A stretch of 64,000 nt of DNA from Mactra quadrangularis (GCA_025267735.1 CM046297.1:26624011-26688010), one strand, 5' to 3'. Positions 1 to 11,330 are shown, counted from the first letter of the stretch. A program made the numbers and translations. Notes: generated by a model not told the origin, from the letters alone.

Positions 1-89
1 TCCATTCCAAAAATTATTAAATTATGTAAAATATTGTAAACCTTTTGATTATCATTATCATAGGTGTTTTTATCATCCTTCTGACTTCG

Positions 90-160
90 ATCTGCAAAAC
101 TATGAAAAATGACTTACGCTAGCTTTTTTTCGTAAGAATTGTTATGAAAACGTGCACAGA
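90..160. repeat. Terminal fragment of the CTTACG inverted-repeat MITE
   Basis: The segment carries TGACTTACG, a T-rich stretch, CGTAAGAATTGTTATGAAAA and GTGCAC. This matches the right end of the complete element at 23,283-23,515. No matching left end is visible in the window, so it is either a solo end or the element begins outside. It has no coding potential. Confidence 0.5.
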
Positions 161-905
161 ACTATACAATACGCCTTCTATTATTTGAAAATAGCAACAT
201 TAACTTTATGCATCATGTACATAGGCTTAGCCGTTTTAATAAAATATTAACTATCTACACAATCAAAATTCCTTTTTTTAAATTCAGTGTAATTGAGACT
301 ATATTATTTGAAAAATAAACTACGAACGTTAAATGTGAGCGTACGACACGATCGTAAGATGAGTCCTCAAGTTCATCAAACACGTCTTAAATATGATATC
401 GAAGCTTTTAAAATCAATATCGAAGCTCACATTTCGGGGAGTAGGAATAATGCGATTAGGAATAATAATATCCCCATGAAATAGTAGACGTGAAGTGTTT
501 TCAATTCAAACTGACCTTGATCCCGTGCGTTATTACAGACAACATGTTCAAGTCTTTTTAAATAATTTGCAACGCTATATTAAATATCCCAAGGGATTTA
601 AACTAAGCTTTATACACTTGAAAGCGTCTGTATAATCAATGAATTTATACAACTATTGCAAATGAATATTTAATTGCATATTGTATCACTGTTTAAATTA
701 CTAATTAATAATTCATTTAAAATGAAGAGGATTTCATTTAACTTGTGTCAAGAATAGTATGTTTGAAGTCATTGTAGCTCTGTGAAATTTTAAACAATAG
801 GTGATAATAATCGTGACAATGATATAATGTCTAGTACATTACGGTCCAGAAACTGCGAGTAGACAAACATGCATCCGTACATCACAACAGTGAATTGAAT
901 TATGA
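161..905. other. AT-rich non-coding stretch
   Basis: I see no gene, RNA or recognisable repeat here. An open frame at 293-484 has ordinary AT-driven composition and no supporting signal. Confidence 0.5.
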
Positions 906-909
906 ATAT

Positions 910-1205
910 AGTTCAGCATCATGTGATGATAAAGATTTGCATTATGTGATGATAACATTTTAAATAACGTAATGATAAAGCTTGGCACCATGTGATGATA
1001 AAGATTTGCATTATGTGATGATAACGTTTTAAATAACGTAATGATAAAGCTTGGCACCATGTGATGATAAAGTTTGACATTACTTGATGGTAAACTTTTG
1101 AATCACGTTATAATAAAGTAATGCATAACGTAATAATAAAGTAATGCATAACGTATAATAAAGTTATGCATCACGTGATGATAAAATTTGATTACACGTG
1201 ATCGT
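910..1205. repeat. TGATGATAA minisatellite with CACGTG palindromes
   Basis: A motif close to CATGTGATGATAAAG recurs about ten times, alternating with variants such as ACGTAATGATAAAGC and ACGTAATAATAAAG. Two nearly identical ~70-bp higher-order copies start near 920 and 990. The distal part includes CACGTGAT palindromes. Open minus-strand frames here only reflect the repeat lacking stops. I infer a degenerate minisatellite or a tandemly amplified MITE core. Confidence 0.7.
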
Positions 1206-1580
1206 GACATTAGATTTAAATTTGGTGTCAATTTCTTAGGCATACTTGCAATAAAACCCAACTGCTTCCTAACAAAGCAATTCTGTCCTTTTATCATTGT
1301 TAATAATAAGATTTTTGTTTATATTCTTTCACTAACAAAAGTATGCCATCAGTATCTTTGAACGTATGTATTGTTGTCACAAAGTAGTCCAATTAAAATA
1401 GTAGTATTTCTTATTATATCACCAACATACAAGATATATCAGTCTTTATTTTAAGACCGGTCGATTTACTTACTCACATTTTAAAAAGCTTCCATGCCTA
1501 TACCTTAAATTTATACCAGTATAAACTTTATGAAGCTTTGTTATGAACTACGTTGTATGGCCATTCTTCCTAGTTCTGCT
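1206..1580. other. Non-coding stretch
   Basis: No gene or repeat could be recognised. Confidence 0.4.
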
Positions 1581-1588
1581 GTATCAAG
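1581..1588. repeat. Target-site duplication, left (8 bp)
   Basis: GTATCAAG here is repeated exactly at 2007-2014, directly flanking the hAT-type element between them. Confidence 0.8.
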
Positions 1589-2006
1589 TAGTGTTGTACC
1601 GATGATCGGGAATAATCGATTAACGACTAGTTGGAAGCTTCCGATTCTGATAATCGATTAAACTTTATCATAATCGATCATCGGTTAGAAAGGAGGATAG
1701 GCTATTAAAGGACAATAACATATTTCCATGTATCTGAACTGTTATTAAAAATGTTTTAAATACATGTCATTTGTGTCTGACTTGTATTGGACAATGATAT
1801 ATCTAGTTCAAGTTCCAAAAATACAGCTACTATACTAGTCAAGGGAACTAATCCATAGTACATGAATTTTATAAGGGTTCACAGTAAAACATGCATGCAA
1901 AAACAAACTTATCAGGAATCGATTATAATCGGAAGAATCGCATCGACAACATAAACCGATTCCAACTGATGATCGATTACGATTTTCAGCCGATGTCCCA
2001 CCACTA
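1589..2006. mobile_element. hAT-type MITE, 418 bp
   Basis: The left end TAGTGTTGTACCGATGATCG and the right end (reverse complement TAGTGGTGGGACATCGGCTG) form imperfect terminal inverted repeats. An 8-bp duplication (GTATCAAG) flanks the element exactly. Eight-bp duplications and TAGNG-type ends are characteristic of the hAT superfamily. The interior is rich in ATCGAT motifs in inverted order and encodes nothing recognisable, so the element is non-autonomous. A second member with its own 8-bp duplication lies at 18,754-19,153. Confidence 0.75.
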
Positions 2007-2014
2007 GTATCAAG
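2007..2014. repeat. Target-site duplication, right (8 bp)
   Basis: A second exact copy of GTATCAAG, immediately after the hAT-type MITE. Confidence 0.8.
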
Positions 2015-2022
2015 TAAGATAG

Positions 2023-2175
2023 ATGCCAATCAACGACGAAGGTATTTGCTTAGTACCAGTTACAAGCTTATGTCTAGACATGAAAGCCTCTCATAGGATA
2101 ATAAATGTGACGACTGACCGTCTAGATATAACTGAAACAAGTGAGGAAAGAGAAGCGTCAAGCATCAACAATTAG
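2023..2175 (+). CDS. Possible small reading frame, 50 codons, unknown
   Basis: An ATG-initiated frame (begins MPINDEGICLVPV, ends EREASSINN, stop TAG) has a mixed, acidic composition unlike the AT-driven frames nearby. Against it, positions 2074-2095 (CTAGACAT then AAAGCCTCTCA) match 25,121-25,142 with two differences. That shows the stretch belongs at least partly to a dispersed repeat, and 50 codons is not significant in this much DNA. I do not recognise the product; the likelier reading is a repeat fragment. Confidence 0.15.
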   Translation: MPINDEGICLVPVTSLCLDMKASHRIINVTTDRLDITETSEEREASSINN

Positions 2176-2349
2176 AAACTTAAGAAATTTAAAATATACT
2201 TCTGTAAACAGTATGTTCATTTTCAACCATGTCACTAGAGCAACATTTAATGTTTTTGTCGATATATCTCCATTATTATGACTTTCAGTTGGTGCATACA
2301 AGTAAAACACAGCGAATTTCTTACTAATAACAGTTCTAAAGTTTATCAA

Positions 2350-3025
2350 TATAATACATACGGCGCCTGGAACATATACACTTCCCTCCAAAGTCGCGGC
2401 CGTGGCGTAGTGGTTAGCATGTCTGACTTCGAATCCGGAGATCGCGGGTTCGAAACCCAGTCGCGGCAGGTCATACCCTATACATGAGTTGTCGACCTCA
2501 TGGTAGGGTAAGTTAGTACTGGTGATAGAAAAAGTGTCCAGGACACCTATAGTAGGAAGAGCTGGCCGTCGTGTATATGACCTATATATGTGTTGAATGC
2601 GACGTTAAAAAAAAACTTCCCTCCAAAAGTTCCTTCACAGTACAATTTATTGAATTGCTACAAATTCCAAGTTGCTGTTTGAAGAATTATTCAATCATTG
2701 TTTATTTTATTCTTTATTCAAGCATGGGAACTAAATTTTAATTGGTAAATTTCATTCTTTGAGTTGCAGCAAAAGTTAACTACATGTAAAAGCCTCCAAA
2801 AATATGACCGATGTATCTCAATGAACTGGTATCAAGTTTGAGATATTTATGTACTTTCATATCCAAAAGAAAAATTGTACCAATTTCAAAAAGCAAATAT
2901 CAAAATCATTTAACAATAAATTGATTATACTAATCGTTAAACTCCATGCAGTACAATGTAAACTGCGAATGTGTGAAGGAACTTTTGGTGGGCGGTGTAT
3001 ATGGACATACAGCATACGAAGGATA
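2350..3025. mobile_element. Inverted-repeat element, split by a SINE
   Basis: The left arm (CATATACACTTCCCTCC, then AAAAGTTCCTTCACA after the SINE) pairs with the right arm at about 2965-3010, whose reverse complement reads CATATACACCGCCCACC then AAAAGTTCCTTCACA. With the SINE removed, the arms align over roughly 40 bp at about 85 percent identity. I could not define the target duplication. The simplest reading is a MITE whose left arm received a later SINE insertion at 2393. Confidence 0.5.
2393..2614 (+). mobile_element. SINE family A, full copy with duplication
   Basis: The 5' part resembles tRNA-Arg(TCG): an A-box-like TGGCGTAGTGG, an anticodon region GTCTGACTTCGAA and a B box GGTTCGAAACC. 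A body follows containing TAGGGTAAGTTAGTACTGG. The 3' tail is GTATATGACC...TGTGTTGAATGCGACGTTAAAA with a poly-A run. ACTTCCCTCCAAA occurs at 2380-2392 and again at 2615-2627, a 13-bp target-site duplication typical of LINE-driven retroposition. The tRNA acceptor stem is not intact, so this is not a functional tRNA gene. A reversed, 5'-truncated copy lies at 22,551-22,726. Confidence 0.85.
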
Positions 3026-4590
3026 TGTTAAGTAGGTTAACAAGATACATAATATTATAATTAATATCTAGTACAGCAGTTTGCTTCTTAATCAAAACCA
3101 CGATTTGTATGTTGTTAACTACTGGAAATTGCTTTCTTCAACTTATTCCTTTTCCTTTTCTTCCTTATTGATCAGTCAACATAATTGAAATAATAAAATC
3201 ACATATACATATGTTTTATGTATTACATTAAAATTCGAGTTGTATTGTTCCATTTAGAGACAAAAAAATAGACATTTCGTCGTATTATCAAAGAGTCAGT
3301 CAAAATAATTTCATGGTTAAGTATTTATAAGCTACCGGATAAGTTTTAGCATTTGGCCGTTCAAATACAAAATACGAACAAAACAGTCCACAGAAACAGC
3401 ATTGATGGGCTATATATGGAGAATTAAAACCCTATCAGACTGTTTAATATACGAGTAATACCGGTAAGATAAATCATAATACTCTTTTCAAAGTGACATA
3501 CACGTTTAAAGTCTTTTAGACATAAATTTGGAGGTAACAGTGAAATGGTTTTATATCAATTGTCGACATAATACTATTTAATACTTGAATGCATGCTTAT
3601 TTTGGCACATAGTCAACATTGTCCACTTATGACTGGTCAACACAAAATAAAGTGATATTCAGTTTCAACAAAATTCATACTACACAACTTGCACAGTCTA
3701 TTTTCCCATTTAGTACCAACTACTATTCCTTCTTCGATTTACTGTAATGATGTTCTCGTTAACAAGGGCTATTTAAATCATTGTAAAATGTGGTTCAATG
3801 TTCATATTACGTTCATTATCAATTTCAGCCTCTGAAGCGAATGACTTCAAATTATTCTTAACAAGCATTCCCTAATGAGTTTGGTTCATTAACCATTAGC
3901 CCGAGCATGATAATATAATGATGAGTTAAGTCAGACATTTGCCGATCCTTTCTCTGAATGTTTAGCAAATTTATTGGTTCATTATTACTTGTATTTATTA
4001 TTATCAATAATAAATAATAATGGTATGATATTCCATTAGAAAAGAAACCACAACTATTTTACGTTTAGTAGCATGCTACTAACGATTTATGTTGACATAA
4101 AAATATATTCACCATCAATATCATTACGATAAAAACAGACAAGGTCATTCTTTGACACTTTCTCTTAAACGTTTTTACATTTATATTCCCATGTTTTTTC
4201 ATTATTCATTTTTAAAATTACTAGTACATCATTCATTAAAATAACATAACAGGTAATTTACGTTTGGTAGCGTTACACGCAACTGTGATTATTTAACGTT
4301 GCAATTAATACGAACGTACGTTTACCATTATTTTGATAGTGTTTTATTTCATTAAATATGTAAAAAGCATTGGTTTTGTTATGATTTAGGAAAGGTAAGT
4401 GAGGTCTACATACAAATGTTAAGAAAGGGCCCAAATATTTTTATACGAGGACACAGACAATATGGAAAAGTTAAATGACAAAATAGTGGAAACATTGAAA
4501 ATGAAATACATGTGTAGTATGATACTAAGTGCAACACGTGCACGGATATTGATTTCTACACATTTTGAAATAGTTGTGAATGTTTAGTTT
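3026..4590. other. Long AT-rich non-coding stretch
   Basis: No gene was found. The only structure is a local TTATTATTATC/AATAATAAATAATAA inverted tract near 3990-4025 and a loosely repeated TTTACGTTTRGTAGC motif near 4060 and 4258. Confidence 0.45.
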
Positions 4591-4599
4591 GCATGCATC

Positions 4600-4760
4600 C
4601 GTATCGTTCTAATACTCCATCCAAAATCTACCCCGTTGTTTCTTTGAGCAATAAACTTTATCTTACTAGCTCAGTACTGGGAGACCAGGAAGCGGACTCG
4701 AAAGTGATTAATCTAAGTTGTGAGAACTTGTTTCACAATCGAGCTAAAATAAATTAGTAT
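4600..4760 (+). mobile_element. SINE family D fragment
   Basis: The run TTTGAGCAATAAACTTTATC, CTTACTAGCTCAGTACTGGG, then AAAGTGATTAATCTAAGTTG and CTTGTTTCACAATCGAG matches 56,610-56,730 at about 85 percent. The tRNA-like head seen in the 56.5-kb copy is poorly preserved. Confidence 0.6.
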
Positions 4761-4974
4761 ACCACAGTTTCGTTCCAGTGCCTTGGTCATGTAATCGAGA
4801 ATAAGGCGTTTACGTCAAGTAATATGGCCAGATAGCAATCCTTTCATATCCAATATTTAAATCAAATTCCGACACATTTCTTATTTAATTATTTAATGTA
4901 TATCAACAAGACTAGTTTCTTTTGAGCACGTTCATTAGTCATAGAATGATAAAAAAAGCTTTATATGGTATTAA

Positions 4975-7665
4975 ACGCCAAATGTTTCTACATTTGCCGA
5001 CGTCTCTAATCAAGCCAATAAAGAATCATAAAACTTAGCACCTCTAACAAGTATTAAAACCGGCGTACGCCGTTTTTCAAATCAAGTCATTCCCAATTGA
5101 TACACGTGTTACTCGAAAAATAGATTTATGTTCAGAATAAGGCTTTTAGGTCATTGTCTCTTTTAGAACGGGACTTAAAATATGTTTACATAACAAATGG
5201 ATGAGAATGAAATAAGATCCCTGAGCAATAATGAGGTAGATTTTTAATTATATTCTCAATATATATGGGTAATTGTTTTGGTAACCTAATATACAATGAA
5301 CGACTCCACTTTAGCGTTTTTAACCAGTACATTGACTATGATTGCGTGGACCTATCACTTTAAACATTCGTTTTCTTTTATTTTCTGTTATGTTCTTATA
5401 ATCAATATTTCGACTTCACTAAATTACATTTTCTGCACACAATACAGGATGAAATTAAGATTACTGAGCACTTTTTACGTCGGCAAAAGATATTTTTCAT
5501 TCAACATATCAAAATTATTGTCACTCCCTAAGAAGGCATTACAATTGAAAATGATAAAGCTTAAAGCAACATAAAAAGTCCGACAAGAACATAATTACAC
5601 CATGAAATGTATTTTAGTTTGACAGCATTAATTGGCATTCATTTTCACACTTTTAGAAGTATAAACGTGCTTTGGTTGAAAAAATTGAAGTTTTAATGAA
5701 AACGTGTGGACACTAAAATCAACGACGAAGCAAAGTGCACATGCTATCGTAGATAGCGGTGACAGTAAAATTTCATGTCGTTAAAATTAGATAGATTGCG
5801 TGTTGTTTAAAAAAACTTCATATAATGTCTTTTATTTCTAGGGAAATTAAGCAAAGAGCAATCCATAGGAGATTTTCGAAAATTTAAAAATCAGACTAGA
5901 TCTAAAACAGATTATGAAAAAAACATGAAAGTATTTCTAAGGGGTAATTATTGCTAAACTTGACGGTGTCTCTAAACCAGCGCATGCAGAATCGTCTGTG
6001 CAATAAAACGTAGCGCCGGTGCCGTGTATAAAACCGCCGTATGCCATTAAATAAAATAAGTCCAACCTATTGGAATCACGTATTAAACAAAATCAATTTA
6101 TGTTCAAAATAAAGCTTTTAGGTCAGTGTCTCGTTTAGAAGCGGGACTTTAATATGTTTACATAACAAATGGATGGAACGAAACAAGATCCCTGAGCAAT
6201 ACCAAAGTGGATTTTAAATTATAAACTCAATATATGGGGTTATTGTTTTGGTAACATAATACACGGTATAACATCACTAGCGTTTTGTGAATGAGTAAAT
6301 TGACTGTGTTTGCCTAGACTTACCCCTTTAAACATCCATTTTCTAATATTCTCTTAAAAGTCAATATTCCAACTTCATTAAATTACAATTTCTGTATATT
6401 GTACAGGCTTAAAATAAGGTTCCTAAGTACTTTCTACGATAGCAAGAATGTTGTTTCATTTAACTGATCAAAATCATTGTCATTTCCTAACAAGACATTA
6501 CAATTGAAAATGCTAAAGCTTAAAGCAACACAAAAAGTCATACGGAAAACCTAAAAAATAGTATTAAAATGTTTTAGTTTGATAGCATTGATTGACTTTT
6601 ATTGTCACTTTTTTAGAAATATAAACGTTCTTTGGTTGACAAAATTAAAGTTTAAATGAAAAACGTGTTGAAAATAAAATTAACGACATAGCAAAGTGCT
6701 CAATGATCGTACATATCAGTGACAGTATAATTACGCATCGTTACAATTAGGTTGCGTTTTATAAAAAAAAATCATATTAGTAAATTTATTTATAAAAAAA
6801 ACATTATAAGCAAAGAGCGTTCATAGATGACTGTTTCCATATAAAAACCAGATTAAGTCTAAAAGGGTTAATGAAAAATATGAAAGTATCAGTAAGGGCT
6901 AAATATCAACCGAATTGAACACCATTTACTCAAAATCAATCAGTTCTAAGAATAAAGCAGACATTTACGTCAGTGTCTCGTTTAGAAGCGGGACTTAATA
7001 CATGTTTGCATAACAAATGGATGTAACGAAATAGGATCCCTCAGCAATAATGAGGTTGATTTTTTATATTAAATTTTCAATTCATGGATTATTGTTTTGG
7101 TAACCTAATACACAATGAATAGCATCACTATTGTTTTATAAATGAATAAAATGACTGTATTTGCGTGGACTCATCACTTCAATCATTCGTTTTCTATTTT
7201 TTCTTTAACGACCTTTCAATCAATATTCCAACTTCATTAATAAGCTTTTAATGTACTTATTACAGAATTAAAATAAGGTCACTTAGTACTCTTTACATCA
7301 GCAAAATATATAATTACATTCAACTGATCAAAATCATTGTCATTCCCTATCAAGTCATTACAAGTGAAGATGATATTGCTTAGGCAACATAAAAAAGTCA
7401 TATGGGACATCTAAATATTATAACAACGCAAGCTGTTTTAAAGTCTGACAGCATTGATTGGCATTTATTTTCGCTTTTAAGAAGTATAAATGTGCTTTCT
7501 TTGACAAAATAAACCTTTTAATGGTAACATGTTCAAAATGCAAAATCAGCCACAAAGCAAAGTGCACAACGATCGTACCTAGCAGTGACACTATAACAAT
7601 ACGTCGTTAGAATTGGACAGGATACGTGTTATTTAAGAAAATTTCACATTATTTCGTCAATTTTT
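4975..7665. repeat. Diverged tandem triplication, ~0.85-0.97 kb units
   Basis: Three units run in the same order and orientation, about 4975-5945, 5946-6900 and 6901-7665. Anchors recur in each: GTCTCGTTTAGAAGCGGGAC, ACATAACAAATGGATG, TTGTTTTGGTAACCTAATA, ATCAAAATCATTGTCA and CAAAGTGCACAACGATCGTA variants. Spacing is about 971 bp then 843 bp; identity looks like 70-80 percent. The open frame at 5296-5574 in unit 1 is broken by stops and indels in units 2 and 3, so I do not call it a gene. Confidence 0.75.
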
Positions 7666-8345
7666 TTTGAAAACTGGTTTCGGCAAAGATCTTTCCCTGG
7701 ATGTTTCAGTATCTTAAAGTCAGGGTTGTTCTCCTTTACGCTTAATTACTATAAGAATTTCGTTTAAGAGAAAAGTAAAGTTAAGCTTTCATTCGTCTTA
7801 AGTGTCGTTACACAAGTATCATTATAGGTTATCATTCATTTTACGGAACAATACGAAAATATATTTAGACTCGATAGGCAAGTCCAATATGCCTTTTCAA
7901 GTTGTGTACGAGTCCAAATATATTCTGTATTGTAACGCAAATTGTATAATAACTTTTTTGTTATATATATTTTTCGTTTACTTGGCACGCATGGTTCCCG
8001 GTCTTCAATATCAGAACCAGACTAGCATCGTTTAGTGCACATGTACCCAGCCGTCCAATACGAAAATAATATATATTTTTTTGGATCCAATACGGAAATA
8101 TAGCATAACTCTATCAGAATCGAGTACCCCTTAGCATGCAATGTTTTATATAAATGTCCACATACAATTGAAAATTCAGCCATAACAGAAAACAATGACA
8201 TTAATATTTTATGAGATGAAGTGAAGACGGTTTGCGTGACATAAAAACATAAGTAGGGTGCTATGTTCTATAGTAACCCACAATGCAACTAACTTATTTG
8301 AGTTGTATGTAAATTGTATTAGCGACCACTCCATGACAGATAAAG
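7666..8345. other. Non-coding stretch
   Basis: No gene was found. CCAATACGAAAATAT-like words recur around 7850, 8055 and 8090, suggesting a degraded repeat that I cannot delimit. Confidence 0.35.
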
Positions 8346-8348
8346 TTC

Positions 8349-8432
8349 ATATCGAGGGCTGAACGGAACACTATCGTAACTCCCTTTATTTTCAATTTCA
8401 GTTACAATAATGTTTCGTTCAGCCCTCGATAT
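8349..8432. repeat. Short foldback repeat, 84 bp
   Basis: TATCGAGGGCTGAACGGAAC at the left is matched in reverse complement by the right end, where GTTTCGTTCAGCCCTCGATA reads out. The stem of about 32 bp has a few mismatches and a short loop. A micro-MITE or hairpin element is likely. Confidence 0.7.
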
Positions 8433-8679
8433 AAAAGCTGAGACTCGGGAAGTACAGATATTGAGCCATCGTGTGACACGCATTAAAACAAGACAAAATC
8501 ACAGCGGCGGTGCTTAATGACACTTGTGATGTGCTTGAAGTTTTAATGGAGAATTGTCATCTTCACAGCGGACAAAATTAATAAACTAAAATTATGTAAT
8601 ATTAAAAAAAAACGAAGTACAAAGACGATTTCTTAATGATATCAGGGTTAATAATCAGAAAAAAGTTTAGAGAAATAAA

Positions 8680-8996
8680 GTTTGTTTGTTTGTTTTTGTT
8701 GGGTTTTACGCCGTAGCAACACATTGTGTAGGTTATATAACGGCGATCAGTCAACCTACTCACAATTCCTGGAAAGGCTAAATCTCTTAATTTTGCTGTT
8801 AACCAACTACTAAGCACATACTTTCGTCAGTGACTAACAACTGCCCTACATAATTAAGAATCATTGGTAGGAGGGAGAATGGCCGTAGAAATAATTTCAT
8901 GACCAAGCTCCACGAAAGTATGCCCCGCCCGGGAATCGAACCTACGATCCCTTGATCAGTAGAAATGCTACCAACTGAGCTAGCCTAGCGGCTTAA
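8680..8996 (-). mobile_element. SINE family B, full copy with duplication
   Basis: Read on the minus strand: a tRNA-like head (GCTCAGTTGGTAGCA, box-B-like GGTTCGATTCCCGGGCGGGG), a body (GAGCTTGGTCATGAAATTAT; ACTGACGAAAGTATGTGCTT), then the tail ACCGCCGTTATAT...TGTGTTGCTACGGCGTAAAA with a CAAA-rich end. AGAGAAATAAA at 8669-8679 and 8997-9007 is the target-site duplication. Other copies are at 9105, 35,353, 47,655, 50,189 and 59,778. Confidence 0.85.
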
Positions 8997-9104
8997 AGAG
9001 AAATAAAAGTACAGGGGCAATGTCTCATCAGTAATTTAATGTCCTGGGGTTTTCTATTCTTTATCTGGCAAATAAGTGATTTGTCTCAACCTTTTTGGCT
9101 CTGT

Positions 9105-9206
9105 TTGTTTGTTTTGTTGGGTTTAACGCCGTAGCAACACATTGTATAGGTTATATCACGGCGGTCAGCCCACCAACTAACTTTACCTGGAAAGGCTTAA
9201 TCTTTT
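9105..9206 (-). mobile_element. SINE family B, 5'-truncated 3' tail
   Basis: Only the 3' quarter of family B is present (GTTGGGTTTAACGCCGTAGC on the plus strand). TTTTTGGCTCTGT occurs at 9092-9104 and 9207-9219, a 13-bp duplication. It is a textbook incomplete reverse-transcription product, retained 110 bp from a full copy. Confidence 0.8.
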
Positions 9207-9219
9207 TTTTTGGCTCTGT

Positions 9220-10190
9220 CTGAGACAACAGGTTTATGTATAATCCTTAGGCATAGTAGACATTTTTATAATACGAGACACGATAAAGAAACAGCATGTA
9301 CAAATTGAGTAAGTTTTCAAAAAAAACTCCTCGAAAATTTAAAATCAATACTTGCCTAGTTACAATGCAGAAGGACAAAGACATGGGTGATTACACTAAA
9401 TAGATTTGCTGACTAGGCCTAAACAAGTTACATGGTCAAATGAATATTTTCGTAAATTGCTTAATAGTCATTAGGTCTACTTCACAGGCAACTAGATTTT
9501 ATCACAGTATTTGTCACGAAAAAGAATCAGTAAAAGTGGGCGAGTGTCTACAATTATATGACTGAACTCTCATGGAAGAGCTAAACTTAATGTGGCAGAA
9601 TTTCTTTTAATTATGTGCTCTACCACTCTAGCGAAACACGCAGATGGAAGAGTTTATTAAAAATTCGGTACCGCTCGACAGTCCGTCAAGCCAAAATTTC
9701 AAAACCCTCTCCAAAATTGTCAAAAGAGTTTAAAGTTGAAAGTTTTGGAAAGTTGCCTTTACGATATTATATGAACAAATTGTTTAGATTAGATGTTGTG
9801 GTTTCACTTCTACCTAGTCCAAAAGCGTAATGTCTTTCTTACATATTTACGCACATTCAAACCAAATATTTATAAGCTAATGACAAATATTGAAACGTCT
9901 GACAGTTCAATTAATAGACTAAACATAGAATCATGACTTTTATCTACGCCAATAGCCTTAACAAAAAAATATAATTGCGTCATTGGCCTTAGTAAGAAAA
10001 TCGTTTTAAATGTTTCACTGACCTTGAAAAAATACATACAGTCTTGTGGTGTTTTTATTATTGTACCAAACACATGTAAAATTAATTGTCATCTATTTTT
10101 GTTAAATTGTATTCAACTGTAAAAGGTGCATACATTAACCTTGTCGATTTAAATACTTCCTATGTGTTTGCAAATTCTTGAACAAAGACA
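9220..10190. other. Non-coding stretch
   Basis: No supported gene. The plus-strand frame at 9615-9830 is rich in Lys, Arg and Ser but lacks an ATG-context or splice signal I would trust. No repeat was recognised. Confidence 0.35.
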
Positions 10191-10194
10191 CCGG

Positions 10195-10275
10195 CAACGT
10201 TTTATCAATATTAAGTACTGGAGTACTGATCTGACAGTTTAAATCAGCGGGGTTAAGCTTACCGACACAAACACT
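10195..10275. repeat. Fragment of the CAGCGGGGTTAA repeat
   Basis: CTGACAGTTTAAATCAGCGGGGTTAA resembles an arm of the inverted-repeat element at 20,041-20,175. Confidence 0.4.
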
Positions 10276-10347
10276 TGAATAATTTTATAATCAATTTTGA
10301 TTCTACTGGCGGTGTAATTAAATACATTTTAATTACCAATAAGAATA

Positions 10348-11032
10348 ATTAGTCAGATATTTCCCCTTTACTTGCATACTCTTTAATTAGGCTGGTCAAA
10401 TAAGTTGGATTCTTCGAATTTTACCCTTACTTTTCAATGCAAATTTGGCGCACTCAAGCATGAATAACTATTTTGTACATCCTAAATTTGACTAAAATTC
10501 AAGCAAAGTATAGTTTGGGTGAATAACTATATATTTCAATTTAAAGGTACTCATTCACAGATTTCAACTTAAATATCAACTTTTTCTAAAACTATCAAAA
10601 TTGTATAGAACTATTTTTGGAAGCAGGAAGGTAGTGTTCTGAAAATGACAAATTTAGTGCAAATTGACATACAACTACAAATGATGGTGTTTCATGTAGT
10701 AAATATCTATCCCGTATGTCACGGTATAGACAATTTAAGTGCACTTTGTGACTTTTGTTGTATAATTCTTGCAATCTGTGGGTCAGTTTGTCTTAAAATG
10801 ACAAATTACGGACACTGAATGGTATTTTGAAATAATAGGAAAAAAAACTAAATCTGTGAACTAGTGCCTTTTATCACAATTGTTAACATGTTAATAAACA
10901 CAAATATTACATGAAATGTTGTGCTATGCTTACATAGAAATTTAATGATAAAATCAGAGGATTCCAAGGGATAGGATCTACTGTTCAATTAGACCCTCTC
11001 AGACTTTATGAAGGGAAGATATCTCACACAGT
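10348..11032. mobile_element. GGGACTTAGTCAGTTA-type MITE, interrupted
   Basis: Left part (TTAGTCAGATATTTCCCC, GTTGGATTCTTCGAATTTTA, CCCTTACTTTTCAATG) and right part (AATGATAAAATCAGAGGATT, GGGAAGATATCT) match the two halves of the uninterrupted copy at 36,540-36,889. The intervening 10,545-10,869 is a separate piggyBac-type MITE inserted later. Confidence 0.65.
10545..10869. mobile_element. piggyBac-type MITE (TTAA), copy 1
   Basis: The ends AGGTACTCATTCACAGATTT and (reverse complement) AGGCACTAGTTCACAGATTT form terminal inverted repeats. TTAA precedes the left end; TTTA, one change from TTAA, follows the right end. TTAA target choice with duplication is diagnostic of the piggyBac superfamily. 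There is no coding capacity. Other copies are at 21,666, 62,566 and 63,923, with a diverged one near 55,490. Confidence 0.75.
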
Positions 11033-11330
11033 TTTTATATTCAATTTTTATTATTTTCTTCAAGCTAGGATATTAGCCTTAACTAAAATATAAAAATTCT
11101 TTAGTAGGCGTGACATACAGTCATTACAACGCGATAATGACACATTTTATTATCATTGTTTTTAATAAGATGTCCTTGACTCTTTTTTCATCATTACTTT
11201 TTTAATTAATGACAACATCATTAAAATCATGAACAGGAAGTGATTATTGAACGTTATGTCCAATTACCAGTTTTATTACTTCGCGGTCTTGCCATTTCAG
11301 ATGTTTTAATTCTTGCCAATGGTTATGCCT

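Noticed and set aside
5296..5574. 92-codon open frame in the tandem triplication
   Set aside because: The corresponding positions in the other two units carry stops and indels.
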